The notes beneath the pieces are model-generated. The model was not told the DNA's origin. It ran no database searches and saw nothing but the letters and a program-made list of their open reading frames with translations. A program made the position numbers and the translations under genes. A stretch of 64,000 nt of DNA from Aphis gossypii (lineage: Eukaryota > Arthropoda > Insecta > Hemiptera > Aphididae): the NCBI RefSeq assembly GCF_020184175.1, contig NC_065530.1:65511260-65575259 (forward strand), given 5' to 3'. Shown piece after piece: positions 51,451 to 64,000 of this stretch. Position 1 is the stretch's first letter. Every line of letters begins with the position of its first letter.

Positions 51451-54400
51451 CTACGTTCGTGGTCTGTGTGACGAGTGACGACGCAAGAATGATTATGACG
51501 ATACAGGCGGTCATATATTTTAGCGGCTCTTGTCTACCTTTCAAAGCTAATTGAAAGTCCGTCTTATAAGGTACGAATCATTAAAAAGAATGAATCACAC
51601 GTTAGTATATCCGTAATTCCAACGAAATCATAAATGCATAAATGCAGTATAATTGTCTATGACATAAGTACATAATAATTTAGTACTTATTTATCAATAG
51701 ATCTATATATAACCATCTGTATAATACAGTCTGTTCGTAGCTTCTTTTGCTGTTGATTTTGTACAAATGTCATAAAGTGTCATATGATTTGGATGCTCAA
51801 CTTAAATAATTTCAGAGTTTTTGGTAACCACTTTCGACACTTCTTAAGCTTAAAGACATTTAATTAATATTTTTATTTCCGTACAATAATATTGTTGTTT
51901 TACTTTTTCAGTTCTGTGTATACATTATTCGTACTGCTATCTAAGTGTTTATACTCGTTTGATGTTATCACGTTATTACATAATTTAAATAACAATTTAT
52001 ATAATTAAACCTGAACGTTTAATACGCCGTTCAGGCGTTTTTCCTATTTTGGACGAAAAAAGACTTGTTTGTGCAGTAAAAACGTTCAGTATATACCTAT
52101 ATAATAAACATACATAGTTATAGTGTGTATCTATAAGTCTTGATATATCGTATATATTATATAAAGGTAAATATATTATTGTACTAATACTTAATAGACT
52201 TATTATTAAATCATTATCAATTATAGGTATTATGCCAGCGGTCCAGTGTTATTATATAGCATTACTATTATTATATATAGCCATAAGCATATTATAACAG
52301 TCGTTGTTTTTGTATAGTTGACGACTGCGGAGTGTCTTATATGTATTATTTTTATAAAAACAGCTAATGTTAGACACACCATATGACGTGTATTTGTGCA
52401 AAACGTTATTATTTTTTTTTTTTTATTTATATATTGTCACGTTCTATCTGATTTTCGAGCTTGATTAATATTTTATTTTACAAAACGTATGATTGGTCAT
52501 GTTTACGACTAAATCCGTTTTAACATTTATTTTAAATTTACTAACTTATTTAATATTTATATTTAAGTGTAAGAAGCATTTTTATTATTTTCGAATTCGT
52601 CCATTAATCCACTGATTTTATGTATTTAATATACAATTATAACAAAAATATAATATATTCCAGTCCTCTGTCTACACACTTCACAAAAACTGCTTAGTTG
52701 TTTGATTAAAATTAATTAATAATTTAACTTTAATAATAAGTTCATTTAAATTTGGTGATTTTAGATTCTTAAGCAATACAAAATCATTACAGTTCTTACT
52801 TATATTTAAATAGCTATTATTTATTACACTATAATAATTAATAACTATATGGTAATAATAATCATACGTATAAAAAAGCGGTGTTAAGATTTTTTTTACT
52901 TTTTTTATCAGAAGATAAGTGTTACGTAATTTCCATTTATGTTTTCCATCCTTATTTATCACATATTAATATATTATACTTGTTTTACTCATATCTGTGT
53001 ATAATATTTTTATTCTTTTAAAGTAAAAAAAAATAATAATAAGTAAGTTACATATTATAATTACGATAAAAATTAATTTAAATAAGAGCATAATATTTTA
53101 TTTATTTATTTCAGCATAATTCAATTATAATACAATAATAATAATAATGCCATAATATTGAGATGAAAAGTTACATATTTTGTAAGTATTAATTGGTGTA
53201 TACTCAAATTCATTCATGTCAGTATTATATCATAATAATTAATATTAAATTTAAATTTTAAATAAAATCAATCCGTTCAATAATTTATTATAAAATGTAT
53301 GTAATGACTAATGAGGTTTAAAGTACCTATAGTGTTTTATTATTTTATCCGAAAAAAAAATATATACATATATGCATTATCAATTGAGGAAAATAAAATA
53401 AATGTCATTTTGTCCTCGCTCATCACGATAACCGACCTCGCAGTTCGATCTTATACTTTTAAATTGACTTATAGGTACTATCAAATAATATTGTAAGCAC
53501 TAAGTGTAAAACCTTGTTTACTTTGTCCACGAACTTGAGTAAATTTTTTTATTTTAATATCAGTAAAAATAATTATTATTATAAATACCGGTAATGGCCT
53601 AATAATTTAATAAAATTAAAATTATGCAAAACCACAATAAGTACTTCATTTTAGTGCAAAATTTATTTTAAAATTGCAATAGAAATTTATAAATTTGATA
53701 CAATTGTTGGACGATTGAATTTAAATTTTAGTAACATTATCGCTGCAAAAGTTCTAAAAATATTTAATTACCTAGTATAGGTATGTACCACATTTAGTGA
53801 TCACTACAACATTTTTTTCGTTGCTTTTTATTTTATATAATTGTCAATTTAATCATATAAGACATACATATTATATATTTTTGTATTGCTTGTGATTTGA
53901 TTTTTTTACATTAATACAAATCCACATGAATAAAATAGACATAGGATCCTTACTAGAAATTAAATTTATTAATTTTCTTAAACATCAAAAACAAGAATAT
54001 TTTAATATTCATGAGAACTGATTTCTTGGACTAATGTTTAATATTTATTATTTTATAGTCGAATATTTTCTTTGATTACTGACATTTATTTTAACATACA
54101 TCAAGATCCATAACATCTCAAATATATTATTTTCCATTGTAAGTTCAATGAATACTGCTATTTAATATTTAGCATCATTAAATTTTAAAAGATAATAAAT
54201 CATAGTTACTTCAATAGTTATAAGAAGTATATAACTTCAGATTTAATTTCAAAGTTTTAAGAAGTTTATTTTAAAATATAATTTTTAAAAACAATTCGAT
54301 TTATGAGTTAATTTTTTTTTTTTAAGTACACTTAATATGAATGTTTCTAGTAGCAAATCTTCATGTCGCCGTGTATATAGTATATAGTAGAGCACTAAAA

Positions 54401-57400
54401 TCGGGCGTGGATTAGGATATAAAATAATGGAATGGAATATTTATTAAGGACATAAATGTATCGGTGTACGGACAATTATTGTCAATATTTTCAATGTTTT
54501 TCAATAGTTAGAAAGTTTATATAATAAACTACTCTTAGTATATAAGTACTATTAACTTCGATTTTTAAGTGTTATATGACATATATTTAGGTTTAAGAGA
54601 AACATACAAAAAAGATAGGAGCAGATATTATTATGTAGCATCCCTGCATCTAGCTAATCCATGACTGACTGTGATCGTTAATTTAGTGTTCAAAATGCTG
54701 ATACTATTCAACATTATTGTTTAAAAATATTTATTTTAGATGCTAGATTGATATATATCATAACTATATTACATTCTATAAGTATAAAAATTGTAAATAA
54801 TAATAATACTATTAAATATCATAAGCATATTGTTTAAAATAATCTTATTAAACAATAATTAAAATGTTTATTTTTCAATTATTTACATAAATTTAATCGG
54901 GTTTTAAGCTTAATTAAATTGTAGTGGTTTTATTAAATTAAAATGCTACAAAGATTTCAGATTAAATAAATAATAATTTTGTTGAGTCTGATATAATATA
55001 TGTACCAGTTTTAGAAAATTTAAAGAAATATGAGTTAAAAGGTACTAAAAAGTCTTGGAAAATATTTAATAATATTCTAGTTGAAAAAATTAATTCGATA
55101 AAATATTCTTAAAAATATTGATAAGTACTGTTAATGTTATAGTTACTATAACATAATATTACTATAATACAGTATATTTAGTGTTTACTTGTTTTACTTA
55201 TCAGTTATGAATATTTAAATCTTTTAGATTATATCTAATATAAATTTCATGAATCCGAGATAAGCTGACACGTAGTAGGTACTTACTAAAATACATTAAT
55301 ATTATTATATCAATACAAATTATATAATCCAAATAAAATATTAGTATGTATGAATATTTATGAGAATTTGTAAGAGTTTTGTATCTACATCGTGCTACAG
55401 TAATTTGAAACATAAAAACAAATTCACTAAAATTGAATAAATTCAAACTTCAAAGACCTAAAAATGTATAAAATAATAAATGCAATTTTTCATGATGGAT
55501 ACTTAAAATGCATTATAAATGCAAATATAAGAGCTATTCGAATGGACATACATGTCACTCTAGAATCTGGATACTAAGTTATAATATCATTATAATTTCT
55601 ACAAATTCATATTATTAAATTTACTATATTATTATTTATAGTAAAATATTATATTACTCCCAAAAGTGTTTTAAATGTTATTCTTCAACACAGTAATGCA
55701 CCTATATCACCTATCTGTTACGCCGTATAAAAAACCATAATTCGTTCACACAATTAATACAGAAAAGTACAAATATATTACTATTAATTATTATAAATCT
55801 AAAAGCAAAAAAATAATATGAACTATAACAGTTAATACCATCGTGGTTCTTTTACGTGTAATTAAAGGAACAATTTTCTCAACAAACAATATTTCAATAA
55901 TGCAATAATAATTTGAATAGTAACATAAGTACCAAGTATTTAAAATTAATAATAATAAAATATAATATTATTGTTAAATTCTACTGAAATAATTGTATCT
56001 GAAAGACATAAAAAAAATAAAAATAACAATCAATACATTATCTTATAGGTTTCAAACGTATTTATGAAATATGTGCTTAAGATTTGGTTAGATACGTATG
56101 CAAATGTATAAGTATATAACACGTGAATTCACAAACATATGTAGCCCTCTACTGTTATTATATATTTTAATAACGCAGTACAAGTGTTCATTACTTGTTC
56201 ACTGTTTTAAACGAAATATATGATAATTATTTAACAATTTGTGCAATGAGAACAATAATAATATTTTAAATTATTGAAGCAATATGAATTGTTGTGAGGT
56301 CTGGTTAAAAAAAATTATAACAATTCCTGAAAAATATAATTTTTGCAATGGTGTACGTTAATAGATTTTTATTATACTACAAAATGTATCATTCCATCTC
56401 CCTTAATAAAATTAGTGAATAAAAAAATATGTCTATATACTTTAAAAAATAATATAGTATAAATATTGACTGATAAATCGATTAGTAAAAATATTTTTAT
56501 GTAATTTATTATAATATAATAATAATTAGTATATAGCATTTAACACACACCATAAACTTTAAATTTTAAATAAAAATATCAGAAGAGTATAAAATTTTAT
56601 AATATATTCATAAATATGAACTTATTATTTTTTAACGTATGTTTTCGATCATATAATAATAATAATAATATCCAAAATTTTAATAATATTTATTCGACAT
56701 ATATTAAAATATCAAAATCTTAAATTTCAATACATTTATATTAAATACATTCGTTTGTCGTCAATTTCGACGAAAGTTTGTTGAATTATAACTTTTATAA
56801 TTTTTGTTTTGCATTCTTTATAACTGATGATAATTTGTCAAATATATTTTTACTATTTGGAAAATTGATATCAATCACTTTTCATAAAAGTATGTCGTTC
56901 ATTAGACTAAAACCAGAAATAGTTACAAATTGTACGTATTTTTAATCTTAAAATTTAAAATTTATCATATAAAATAAACATATATAGCTAATCAAAGTAA
57001 CAGTTCCAAAAAATATGAGATAAACAAATACAGGACGAATGGATGATGAAATATGTTCTAAATTATTCGAAAAGATATGCAAAAAATTAATTAAATCAAT
57101 TATAATAATTCAAAAACAAATCATTGTAGGTATTGATTATGAGTTATGACATTTAAAAAATCAATTAGAATAAAATTTATATGAATAAATTAATAATACA
57201 TTAGATTATTACTTATTACTTTTAAATTATAATCATATTTTAATGATAAATCAGTATTGAACTACCAAGAAATTGTTTTTTTTTTTTTAATTTTGGATTT
57301 TGTGACGAAATAATTCGTGAACAACGTGAGTAGTATCAGATGATTTTTCAATAGGATTAAAATAAATGTAAATGTAAATATAATATAATAAAATATTATC

Positions 57401-57650
57401 AAATTGAAAAAAAAAAATAATTTTTATAATTACAGCTTTAATCAAAATTCTGTTCGGTTAAAACCCCTATTATTTACGCTTCTCTGAAAGAAGGTATGGA
57501 CCATTTGTTTTTTTTTCGCCGACCTTGATAACAACACGCGTCAATGTATAAAACTCGAATTTAATGGTATTATATCATCCATAAAACAACATGACGTCTT
57601 GTTGATCGAGCATATGCGTATTACCAATAATATATTATTATCATAGTGTT
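51451..57650. other. AT-rich intergenic region
   Basis: No coding region recognised on either strand. Contains (TAA/ATT) microsatellites, homopolymer runs and a compact inverted repeat at 52010-52038. Short ORFs here are AT-driven and unlike protein. Confidence 0.5.
52010..52042. repeat. Overlapping inverted repeats followed by a T-run
   Basis: CCTGAACG (52010-52017) pairs with CGTTCAGG (52028-52035), and the alternative stem ACGCC (52024-52028) pairs with GGCGT (52034-52038), followed by TTTTT. The two stems exclude each other. In a eukaryotic intergenic region this is probably chance or a transposon scrap. Confidence 0.4.
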
Positions 57651-57979
57651 AACCACTGTGCGCGTTAGAGAAGGCGATGTCGGCGAAAGGTGCGCGTAAT
57701 TCGTTTGTTTAGCGGAGGGGCGGAGGAGAAATTCAATATAATACATATAAGTACAGCAGTTTAACGTACGACAACGGCATTAGCAATGGTAGTGGTATTT
57801 ACATCGTGGCTGCAAAAGACTTAGAGGGAAAATAATCGGACGCGGTACGGCACGCGTAGCGACCCAAAGCGATCGACAACGGCACAACCAACGGTCAATA
57901 ACTCGACGACTGTGGATCTCAGCGGTTTAGCTCCTGTATCGTATTTTTGTTTTTTTTTCGCGTATTTACACCATACAGG
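57651..57979 (+). promoter_or_regulatory. Promoter / 5'UTR region of the GMC oxidoreductase gene
   Basis: CpG-richer DNA directly upstream of the GMC start codon (for example ggacgcggtacggcacgcg near 57838). Just before the ATG a pyrimidine-rich tract runs into accatacag|g, with the G at 57979 preceding ATG 57980, which looks like a 3' splice site, so a 5'UTR intron is possible; no convincing partner donor could be picked. No TATA box assigned. Confidence 0.4.
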
Positions 57980-59494
57980 ATGAACACCACGAGTGTGGTA
58001 TTTGCGGTGATAGCAGTGACTCTGTCGCTGACCGGGTCAAGCGACGGCATGGCGTATACCGTATTCCAGGCGGTGGTCGAATATTACCGGATGTTGGGAC
58101 CGGAACCCGTGGACACGGTGCCGGACGCGGGCTTCGTGAAGAGGCAGTACGACTTCGTGGTGGTGGGCGCCGGTTCCGGAGGGTCGGTGGTGGCCAACCG
58201 GCTGACCGAGGTGGCCGGCTGGTCGGTGCTGCTGATCGAGGCGGGAGGCGACGAAAACGCCATGACGGACGTGCCACTGCTGGTCAGCTACCTTATCGGC
58301 ACGGGATTCGACTGGGGCTATCGGACCGAACAACAGGACGGCATATGCGGCGCGATGGAGGACCGCAGGTGCCGGTGGCCGCGAGGCAAAGTCATGGGAG
58401 GCACCAGCGTCATCAACTACATGGTGTACACGCGCGGCATGCCGGACGATTACGACAACTGGGCGAGGCTGGGCAACGAGGGGTGGAGTTACGCGGACGT
58501 GCTTCCGTACTTCAAGAAGTCGGAGGACGTCCGGCAAAGTCCGATGACCGAATCACCGTACCACGGCCGCGGTGGATACCTGAAGGTGGAGGAGCCCACG
58601 TGGAAGACCAAACTGGGTCCGGTGTTCCTGCGCGCGGGCCGTGAGTTGGGATACGAAGTGCCGGCCGACCACAACGGGCCGCGACCGTTGGGATTCTCGT
58701 ACGTGCTGGCCACCACGGACCGCGGCTCCCGGTGTAGCGCGTCCAAGGCGTTCTTGCGACCCATCCGGAACAGGCCAAACCTGACCGTCACTAAACGGTC
58801 GGTGGTCACCAAGGTGCTCGTGGACCCACATACCAAACGCGCCACCGGCGTCAAGTTCGTGAAAAACGGCCAGACGATGGTGGTGCACGCGCGCAAGGAG
58901 GTGATACTCAGTGCCGGGGCGCTCAACACTCCTCAGGTGCTGATGTTGTCCGGCATAGGACCGGCCGACCATCTTGCCGAGGTCGGCATTCCTTTGGTCA
59001 AGGACCTCAAGGTGGGCTACAACCTGCAGGACCACGTGTCCATGGCCGGGCTGGTGTTCCTGGTCAACCAATCGGTGACCATCATCGAGAGTCGATACCG
59101 AAACCCCAAGTACCTGCTCCAGTATGCCGTCAGCGGCCAGGGCCCGTTCACCATACCGGGGGGCGCGGAGGCTCTGGCGTTCACGGCCACGCGGCATGCC
59201 ACCAACGGTTCCATAGCGCCCGACATGGAACTGGTGTTCGGTCCCGGGGCGCTGACCGGCGACACGGGCGGATCGTTGCGCCGGTTGCTCGGCATGAACG
59301 AAACTTTTTACGATAATGTTTACGGCAAGTACCGGGAACACGACGCTTGGGGTCTCGTGCCGATCCTGCTTCGGCCCCTGAGCCGCGGCCGCGTTAAGCT
59401 CAGATCGTCAAATCCGATGCACGCTCCACTTTTCTACGCCGGCTACCTGACGGACAAGCGAGACAGAGAAACTCTTATCGAAGGCATTAAACAA
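57980..59494 (+). CDS. GMC oxidoreductase, glucose dehydrogenase [FAD, quinone]-like, large exon (C-terminus missing)
   Basis: FAD-dependent enzyme of the glucose-methanol-choline family, which oxidises sugars, alcohols or steroids; insect members act mostly outside the cell. ATG 57980 is chosen because it begins a good signal peptide (residues 1-23, NTTSVVFAVIAVTLSLTGSS); an earlier in-frame TTG at 57947 is not a start. The FAD-binding Rossmann motif is VVGAGSGGSVVANRL (61-75) with Glu87 in LLIEAGG; GMC signature 1 is GKVMGGTSVINYMVYTRGM (136-154) and signature 2 SAGALNTPQVLMLSG (311-325), with LQDHVSM following. The exon ends in phase 0 at donor gtaatt (59495) after LLRPLSRGRVKL...FYAG...LIEGIKQ, inside the substrate-binding domain. 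The remaining ~100 residues, with the catalytic His and the second His/Asn, must be on an exon beyond the window. Codons are GC-rich. Exact substrate unknown. Confidence 0.92.
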
Positions 59495-61434
59495 GTAATT
59501 AAAATTGTTATTATTCATATTACTTTTGTGGCGAGTAAAGTCGTTATATCAATCATAATTTACAATACATATGAATATAGTTTTAACTCATAACAAATAA
59601 CGGACGAAAATAATATGTGCCTAATGCGATAGTTTGATAAAACCATACCTGGTACCTATACACAACAAAATAATAAAACTGATACAATACTAATATACAT
59701 AATTTAAAATCTAAAGACAGTGACAAAAATAACTGTGCTATTACATGACACGACTATATAAATTATAATTCATTATAGCTGCCTTTAAATTTACTCCGTT
59801 ATGACCATATACAATACAATGTTAAGTAGGCGCATTTGGTGTATAAAAGAGCTATAGATAAAAATTATATATTTTTTATCAACAAAAGTGGATTGTATTC
59901 AATGTGGATCAATTTATTTTTTTTGCCTAAATTTATAATTTAAAGTATTACGTCTGACGATGATTTGGCAATCGGTTTGATTGTTTCCTTTTTATTTTTC
60001 GATGTAAAAATATTTCAAAACCGTGAAACATAGGTAATATGAAAATTTGTATTGCGTATTTTTGTTAATTAATATTATATTTTGCAGAAAAGGTGGAAAA
60101 ATTGTAAGTAATTTTCTGGAAATATTAACACATTTAAATGTTGCGTTTTTTAAAATCGTACCGTGACATTTTCTTTATCGTATTTGTAAAGGAACTATAA
60201 TAACTGTTTTAAGATTTTAAAGACATCTTAAGACATTCCCGAATACAATGATAAAAATGTTTTTAAACGAAATGTTCGTAAAATTCCAATCGTTACGTTT
60301 TTGTACATTTTTTACTTTGGACGTATCAGAAGAAGAAAAATATGGATTTTTGTTGTGCAAGTGCGTCAGCTGACGAGTAGTTATATTTGTTTATTTAGTA
60401 TGGATTATTACGAGTATAAATGCATATTATTATGTGCAAAGCAGCGAAGTTAATTTGTATCATAATATTATGTGTGCTCTAACCTCACCTAACCTAAGGC
60501 CTAGGGCCAGTTTATTTTTCAAAAACTCTGACGTAACAAATATGTGTATTCAACATTCCACTTGATTAAAAAAAATATATATTACCCTGTACTCGTATTT
60601 CTAGTATGCTGGATATTATAATATATACTCTCGTTTTTATTCGTATGTTTATATTGTATAATACTTGCACTCGGTCGTTTTATATCGGACAATTTGAATT
60701 GTTTACAGTGTTTACACTCTCCGTTATTTGAGAGTATGCTGCAGGTTATTGGAAATAATTTTGGTAACAAGGTCATTAATAAGTTTGCACATTAATTATT
60801 TCGGGTACTTAGGTATATTATCTGGTGGACACTTGGTCTTATTATCGATACTTATATAGGTAACACGCCCATACGATTATGGTATTCATGTCACCGAATG
60901 GGTAATAAAACGGCGTTTTTGACTTTAAATACACAACTCACTATCGCATACGTATTTTTCATAATTTTTTCTACAGCAAACACAATTTATAATTATCGTA
61001 GTGAGATAATACATTATTTCGAGAGTTCTGTCGTCGTTTCGTTGTTTGACGGAAGCTAAATTCGACGTCTAAACGACTTACACGTGATTATAGCGATTAA
61101 TAACGACAAACATTATTTTCCGGACTCTGCTGCGACATGATAATAACTTACGACGTATACGAACTACGAAGTGAGTGCACATGTGGGTTCGCGAAAGTAC
61201 CGCGTAAGCAATATATTATGCAGATAATATTACGATGTACATGATAAGACTTATTTTTTTTTTTATTCGACTCATCGCCGCATGAGTCGCGTCCGCGGCG
61301 CTTAGTATTATTAGCAGTGTACGAGTAAATAAATAGTGTTACGCGTTTGCGGTCGTTTTCTCTACTTTTTTTTTTTTTGAAAACGCACTCGGACGTCAAG
61401 TCATCCGACCGACAATCGCAATCGACCGTCAGTG

Positions 61435-61484
61435 CAACAACAACAACAACAACAACAACAACAGCAACAAAAACAACGATACAA
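61435..61484. repeat. (CAA)n microsatellite
   Basis: About nine perfect CAA units followed by interrupted copies (cagcaacaaaaacaac). Confidence 0.85.
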
Positions 61485-61598
61485 CACAGCAGCAATAACA
61501 ATAAACTCGTTCTCCGTACAGCAATAATATAATGTTTACATAGCGTGGCGTTACGAAACGTCTTCGCGCCGCGGTAACCGGTTATTATGCACTGACAC

Positions 61599-61599
<1 letters not shown>

Positions 61600-61627
<28 letters not shown>
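61600..61627. repeat. (ATT)n microsatellite
   Basis: Nine perfect ATT units between CpG-rich sequences. Confidence 0.85.
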
Positions 61628-61629
<2 letters not shown>

Positions 61630-64000
61630 CGGCCCGTCTGCCGCGGCGTTTTTTTTTTTTTTTTTTATCATTATTATATTTCATCTTTTTGAGATCTGAT
61701 ATCGTCGGAGACGGTGTAACGCAAAATATAATACCTACGAGTACGCGATACCGTGCGCGAGATATTAAATTTTTTATTTATCATCCCGTCCCCCGAGTCG
61801 GTCTGTCCCGCGGGTCCGACGATAGGACCTTGACGCGCCCGAGGCACGGTCGGAGAACGCGCGAGCTAAACCCACGCCGCGACCCGACGGCCTTGTACCC
61901 GTTTCGCGCTCATCTGGTCGGGAAAAGATGCGATCTTCGGCGTATACGAAAATAATATTCGCTGCGAATACATCTCGATCGACCGAGCACGTCTCGTGGT
62001 TTATGCCGATTTTCAACTGTTCGCGTACGCGGCGCCAATTTTCCGAAGTATTACCTATAGTCCTTGGGTACTAGGATCGCGTGTATCCTAGGAAGGGCCT
62101 GCACCTTCCTCGGTGACGACAGACACCGACATTTCCAGGATCGAAGTTTTTTTTATTCCGTTTACTGTTGTTATAATGATGCATCGATATATAATAATAT
62201 ACGTCGCGAATTGCAGTATTCGACATAACGGCCACAAGTCGTCTGTATAGAAACACATTGTTTGGGGTGTTCGTCGAGCGATATTTTCGAGACGCGTCCG
62301 ACCGACACATCTTGTAAACTTTAAAACGTATTATAGTTTATACATTCCCCTCCCCCCCCCGTTTGGTTCACTTTTATTATAAAAGTAAAGTAATGCATAG
62401 ATCGCTTTTTAAAAATCAATGATATCTATAGATGAAAAACCATTTGAGCACAGGTATAAAAAATAAGGCAATACGATATAACGGAACTGCATGCATAAGT
62501 AATGATAATACTTACAACTTGTTTCGAAAAATGTACTTCTTCTTGATATATTTAAAATTCTTCGAAATATATATTTCATGTACATGTTTTATTGGTTTCA
62601 TCGTAAATAGGTTATACGAGTATAGTATCATAAAATATTTTTGCTGACGTAAACTAAAAATGTACCTATATAGCGAATAGTTTCAAGACCAATAACAATC
62701 GATATAACGTACTTACACTGTTATAGGATTCGTAGTCTCTCACCTATGCAAAAATTATGCTAGTGCCTGATATAGATATTGTTACTATTATATAAGTTAT
62801 AACTATATCGATCATCGAAATGTTTCACAAATTGAAATATTATTGCATAGTGCTTTATGTACTTTATCCTTTATGTGGCGAGTTGATGCTATGAAACACA
62901 ATATCTCAAATTATATTGTTATGGACATATTGGAATTAAACAGCTAGACTAGTGTTAAAGGAAAAATAACGTTAAAAGTGATTTAATGGTTTTAATTATA
63001 CTTGTTTATAATTTAATTACCATAATATAACACTATTTTATGCACAATAACATAACTAACGTTCTGTGAAATTACTAGTCATGTCTTATTCAAACAAAAC
63101 TTCTAATTGTACAGTCGAATTGAAATATTTTAACTAGGTAATTATTTGTTCATTAGTTCTTCACTTAGTTTATTGGTTGTTATTATTAGATTCAATAAGT
63201 TCATATAATAATATTAAGAAATATATTTCACTAAATAGGTATATAATCAAATATATTTTATTTATATGAATACAGTAGGTATTGATAAACATTTATTCAT
63301 CTGTAAGTTGTAACTTTTAAGGTACTTGGCCTATGCCAGTGTTAACGTTCGATAAAAAGTGTATAATTATTTATTTTATCATACAATTATTTTTGTGGAT
63401 TACGATTTCAATCTTTTTGCACTGCAACGCTTTTACTTTATTTTAGTGTATCACTTCCGTTGTGGCGTGTGTCCAATAATATTATACACGAGTACGTTAT
63501 AACCATCATTTACCGTATCTAAAGAGTTAATACGTTTAATACTCGTAATTATAAAACTAGAAGGAAGTTTTTTTGTTGCATAATGACACGCTTGAACAAT
63601 ATTTATGTTTACAAAATAACAAGTAGGCGTTAATAAAACATGGGTACCTACAAATTAAAAATTAAAAATATGAACCTATTTTTTTAATATTATATATTAT
63701 AATTTATAATTATATGTAATTGATTCTAATAGTACCAAAATTCAAATAGATCTTTTTCGTGTTTGTTTTCTATTAAATTTGTCAGTATATTATATTTGAG
63801 TGATACATTTTTCATTTGACAGTTCAACACAATAATACAATCATGCGAATTATAACCTTGTTCCATATGTGTTGAGTATTTTGATTACGGACAAAGTAAA
63901 GAAATACATTAAAGTTAACCTACAAAAGTAAAATATAATAAATTTTTTTTTAGTGATAGCTTAAACTTGACATATATACTGTTATGGATTTAATCGATTT

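Larger units (their letters stand above)
61000..62330. promoter_or_regulatory. CpG-rich island of unknown owner
   Basis: GC/CpG-rich block, strongest at 61780-61990 (gtcggagaacgcgcgagc near 61849), embedded in AT-rich DNA. No ORF here resembles a protein, although long frames are open by chance of composition. A minus-strand donor-like word (actatag|gtaata, about 62052) could belong to a non-coding first exon. It includes a (CAA)n and an (ATT)n microsatellite. Candidate promoter or first exon of a gene lying within or beyond the GMC intron. Confidence 0.35.
59495..64000 (+). other. Intron of the GMC gene running to the window edge
   Basis: AT-rich DNA after donor gtaatt in which I searched for the missing GMC C-terminal blocks (PGC, HP.GT.KMG, D.S..P....N) and found none. 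The intron is therefore longer than 4.5 kb, unless the gene is truncated. The region contains a CpG island (61.0-62.33 kb). Confidence 0.55.

Noticed and set aside
57966..59341. Long minus-strand and alternate-frame ORFs opposite the GMC exon
   Set aside because: They exist because the GMC coding strand is GC-rich and lacks stop-like words in other frames; their proteins are Arg/Pro/Ala-rich without domains.
60067..60102. Possible tiny exon (ttgcag ... gtaagt)
   Set aside because: Only about 16 bases, frame-breaking and not matching the expected GMC continuation.
61148..62310. Several ORFs of 60-117 residues in the 61-62.3 kb CpG island
   Set aside because: Both strands are open by composition and by the CAA/ATT repeats; no domain, and no supporting splice pattern.

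Overview
The window looks like a stretch of an insect nuclear genome, most likely an aphid (Hemiptera). The evidence is a very AT-rich background full of TAATAT/TATTAT runs and short 'taggtacctac' words, genes split by GT-AG introns, insect-type gene families, a decayed FLYWCH/MULE transposon and several small hAT- and pogo-like elements. I cannot name the species. There is no operon, CRISPR array, rRNA or tRNA that I can support.

Layout. (1) 2-5980, plus: the 3' part of an unrecognised low-complexity, basic protein gene, three exons, 5' end outside the window, with a small TA-flanked pogo-like element inserted just after the stop codon. (2) 8934-9932, plus: a broken FLYWCH/MULE transposase remnant. 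(3) 11667-12599, minus: cardiolipin synthase, coding region in one exon with a probable 5'UTR intron. (4) 13734-15405, plus: GINS2/PSF2, a DNA replication factor, reconstructed as four exons and 202 residues, head-to-head with cardiolipin synthase. (5) 17753-33722, minus: a two-pass membrane protein with two PPxY motifs, built from two coding exons separated by an intron of about 15.3 kb; a GC-rich possible first non-coding exon lies near 50.0-50.7 kb, which would make the gene about 33 kb long. (6) 57980-59494, plus: the large exon of a secreted GMC oxidoreductase (glucose dehydrogenase-like); its C-terminal exon(s) are not in the window. (7) 61.0-62.3 kb: a CpG-rich island without a recognisable coding region, possibly a promoter.

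The rest is AT-rich intron or intergenic DNA. Its most informative contents are small non-autonomous transposons recognised by terminal inverted repeats, two of them with 8-bp target duplications typical of hAT elements. The genes do not form a pathway: replication (GINS2), mitochondrial lipid synthesis (cardiolipin synthase), ubiquitin-ligase adaptor-like membrane protein, and extracellular redox enzyme are simply neighbours. I found no clear, wholly new biological system; the best novel leads are the unidentified first gene and the long PPxY membrane-protein locus.
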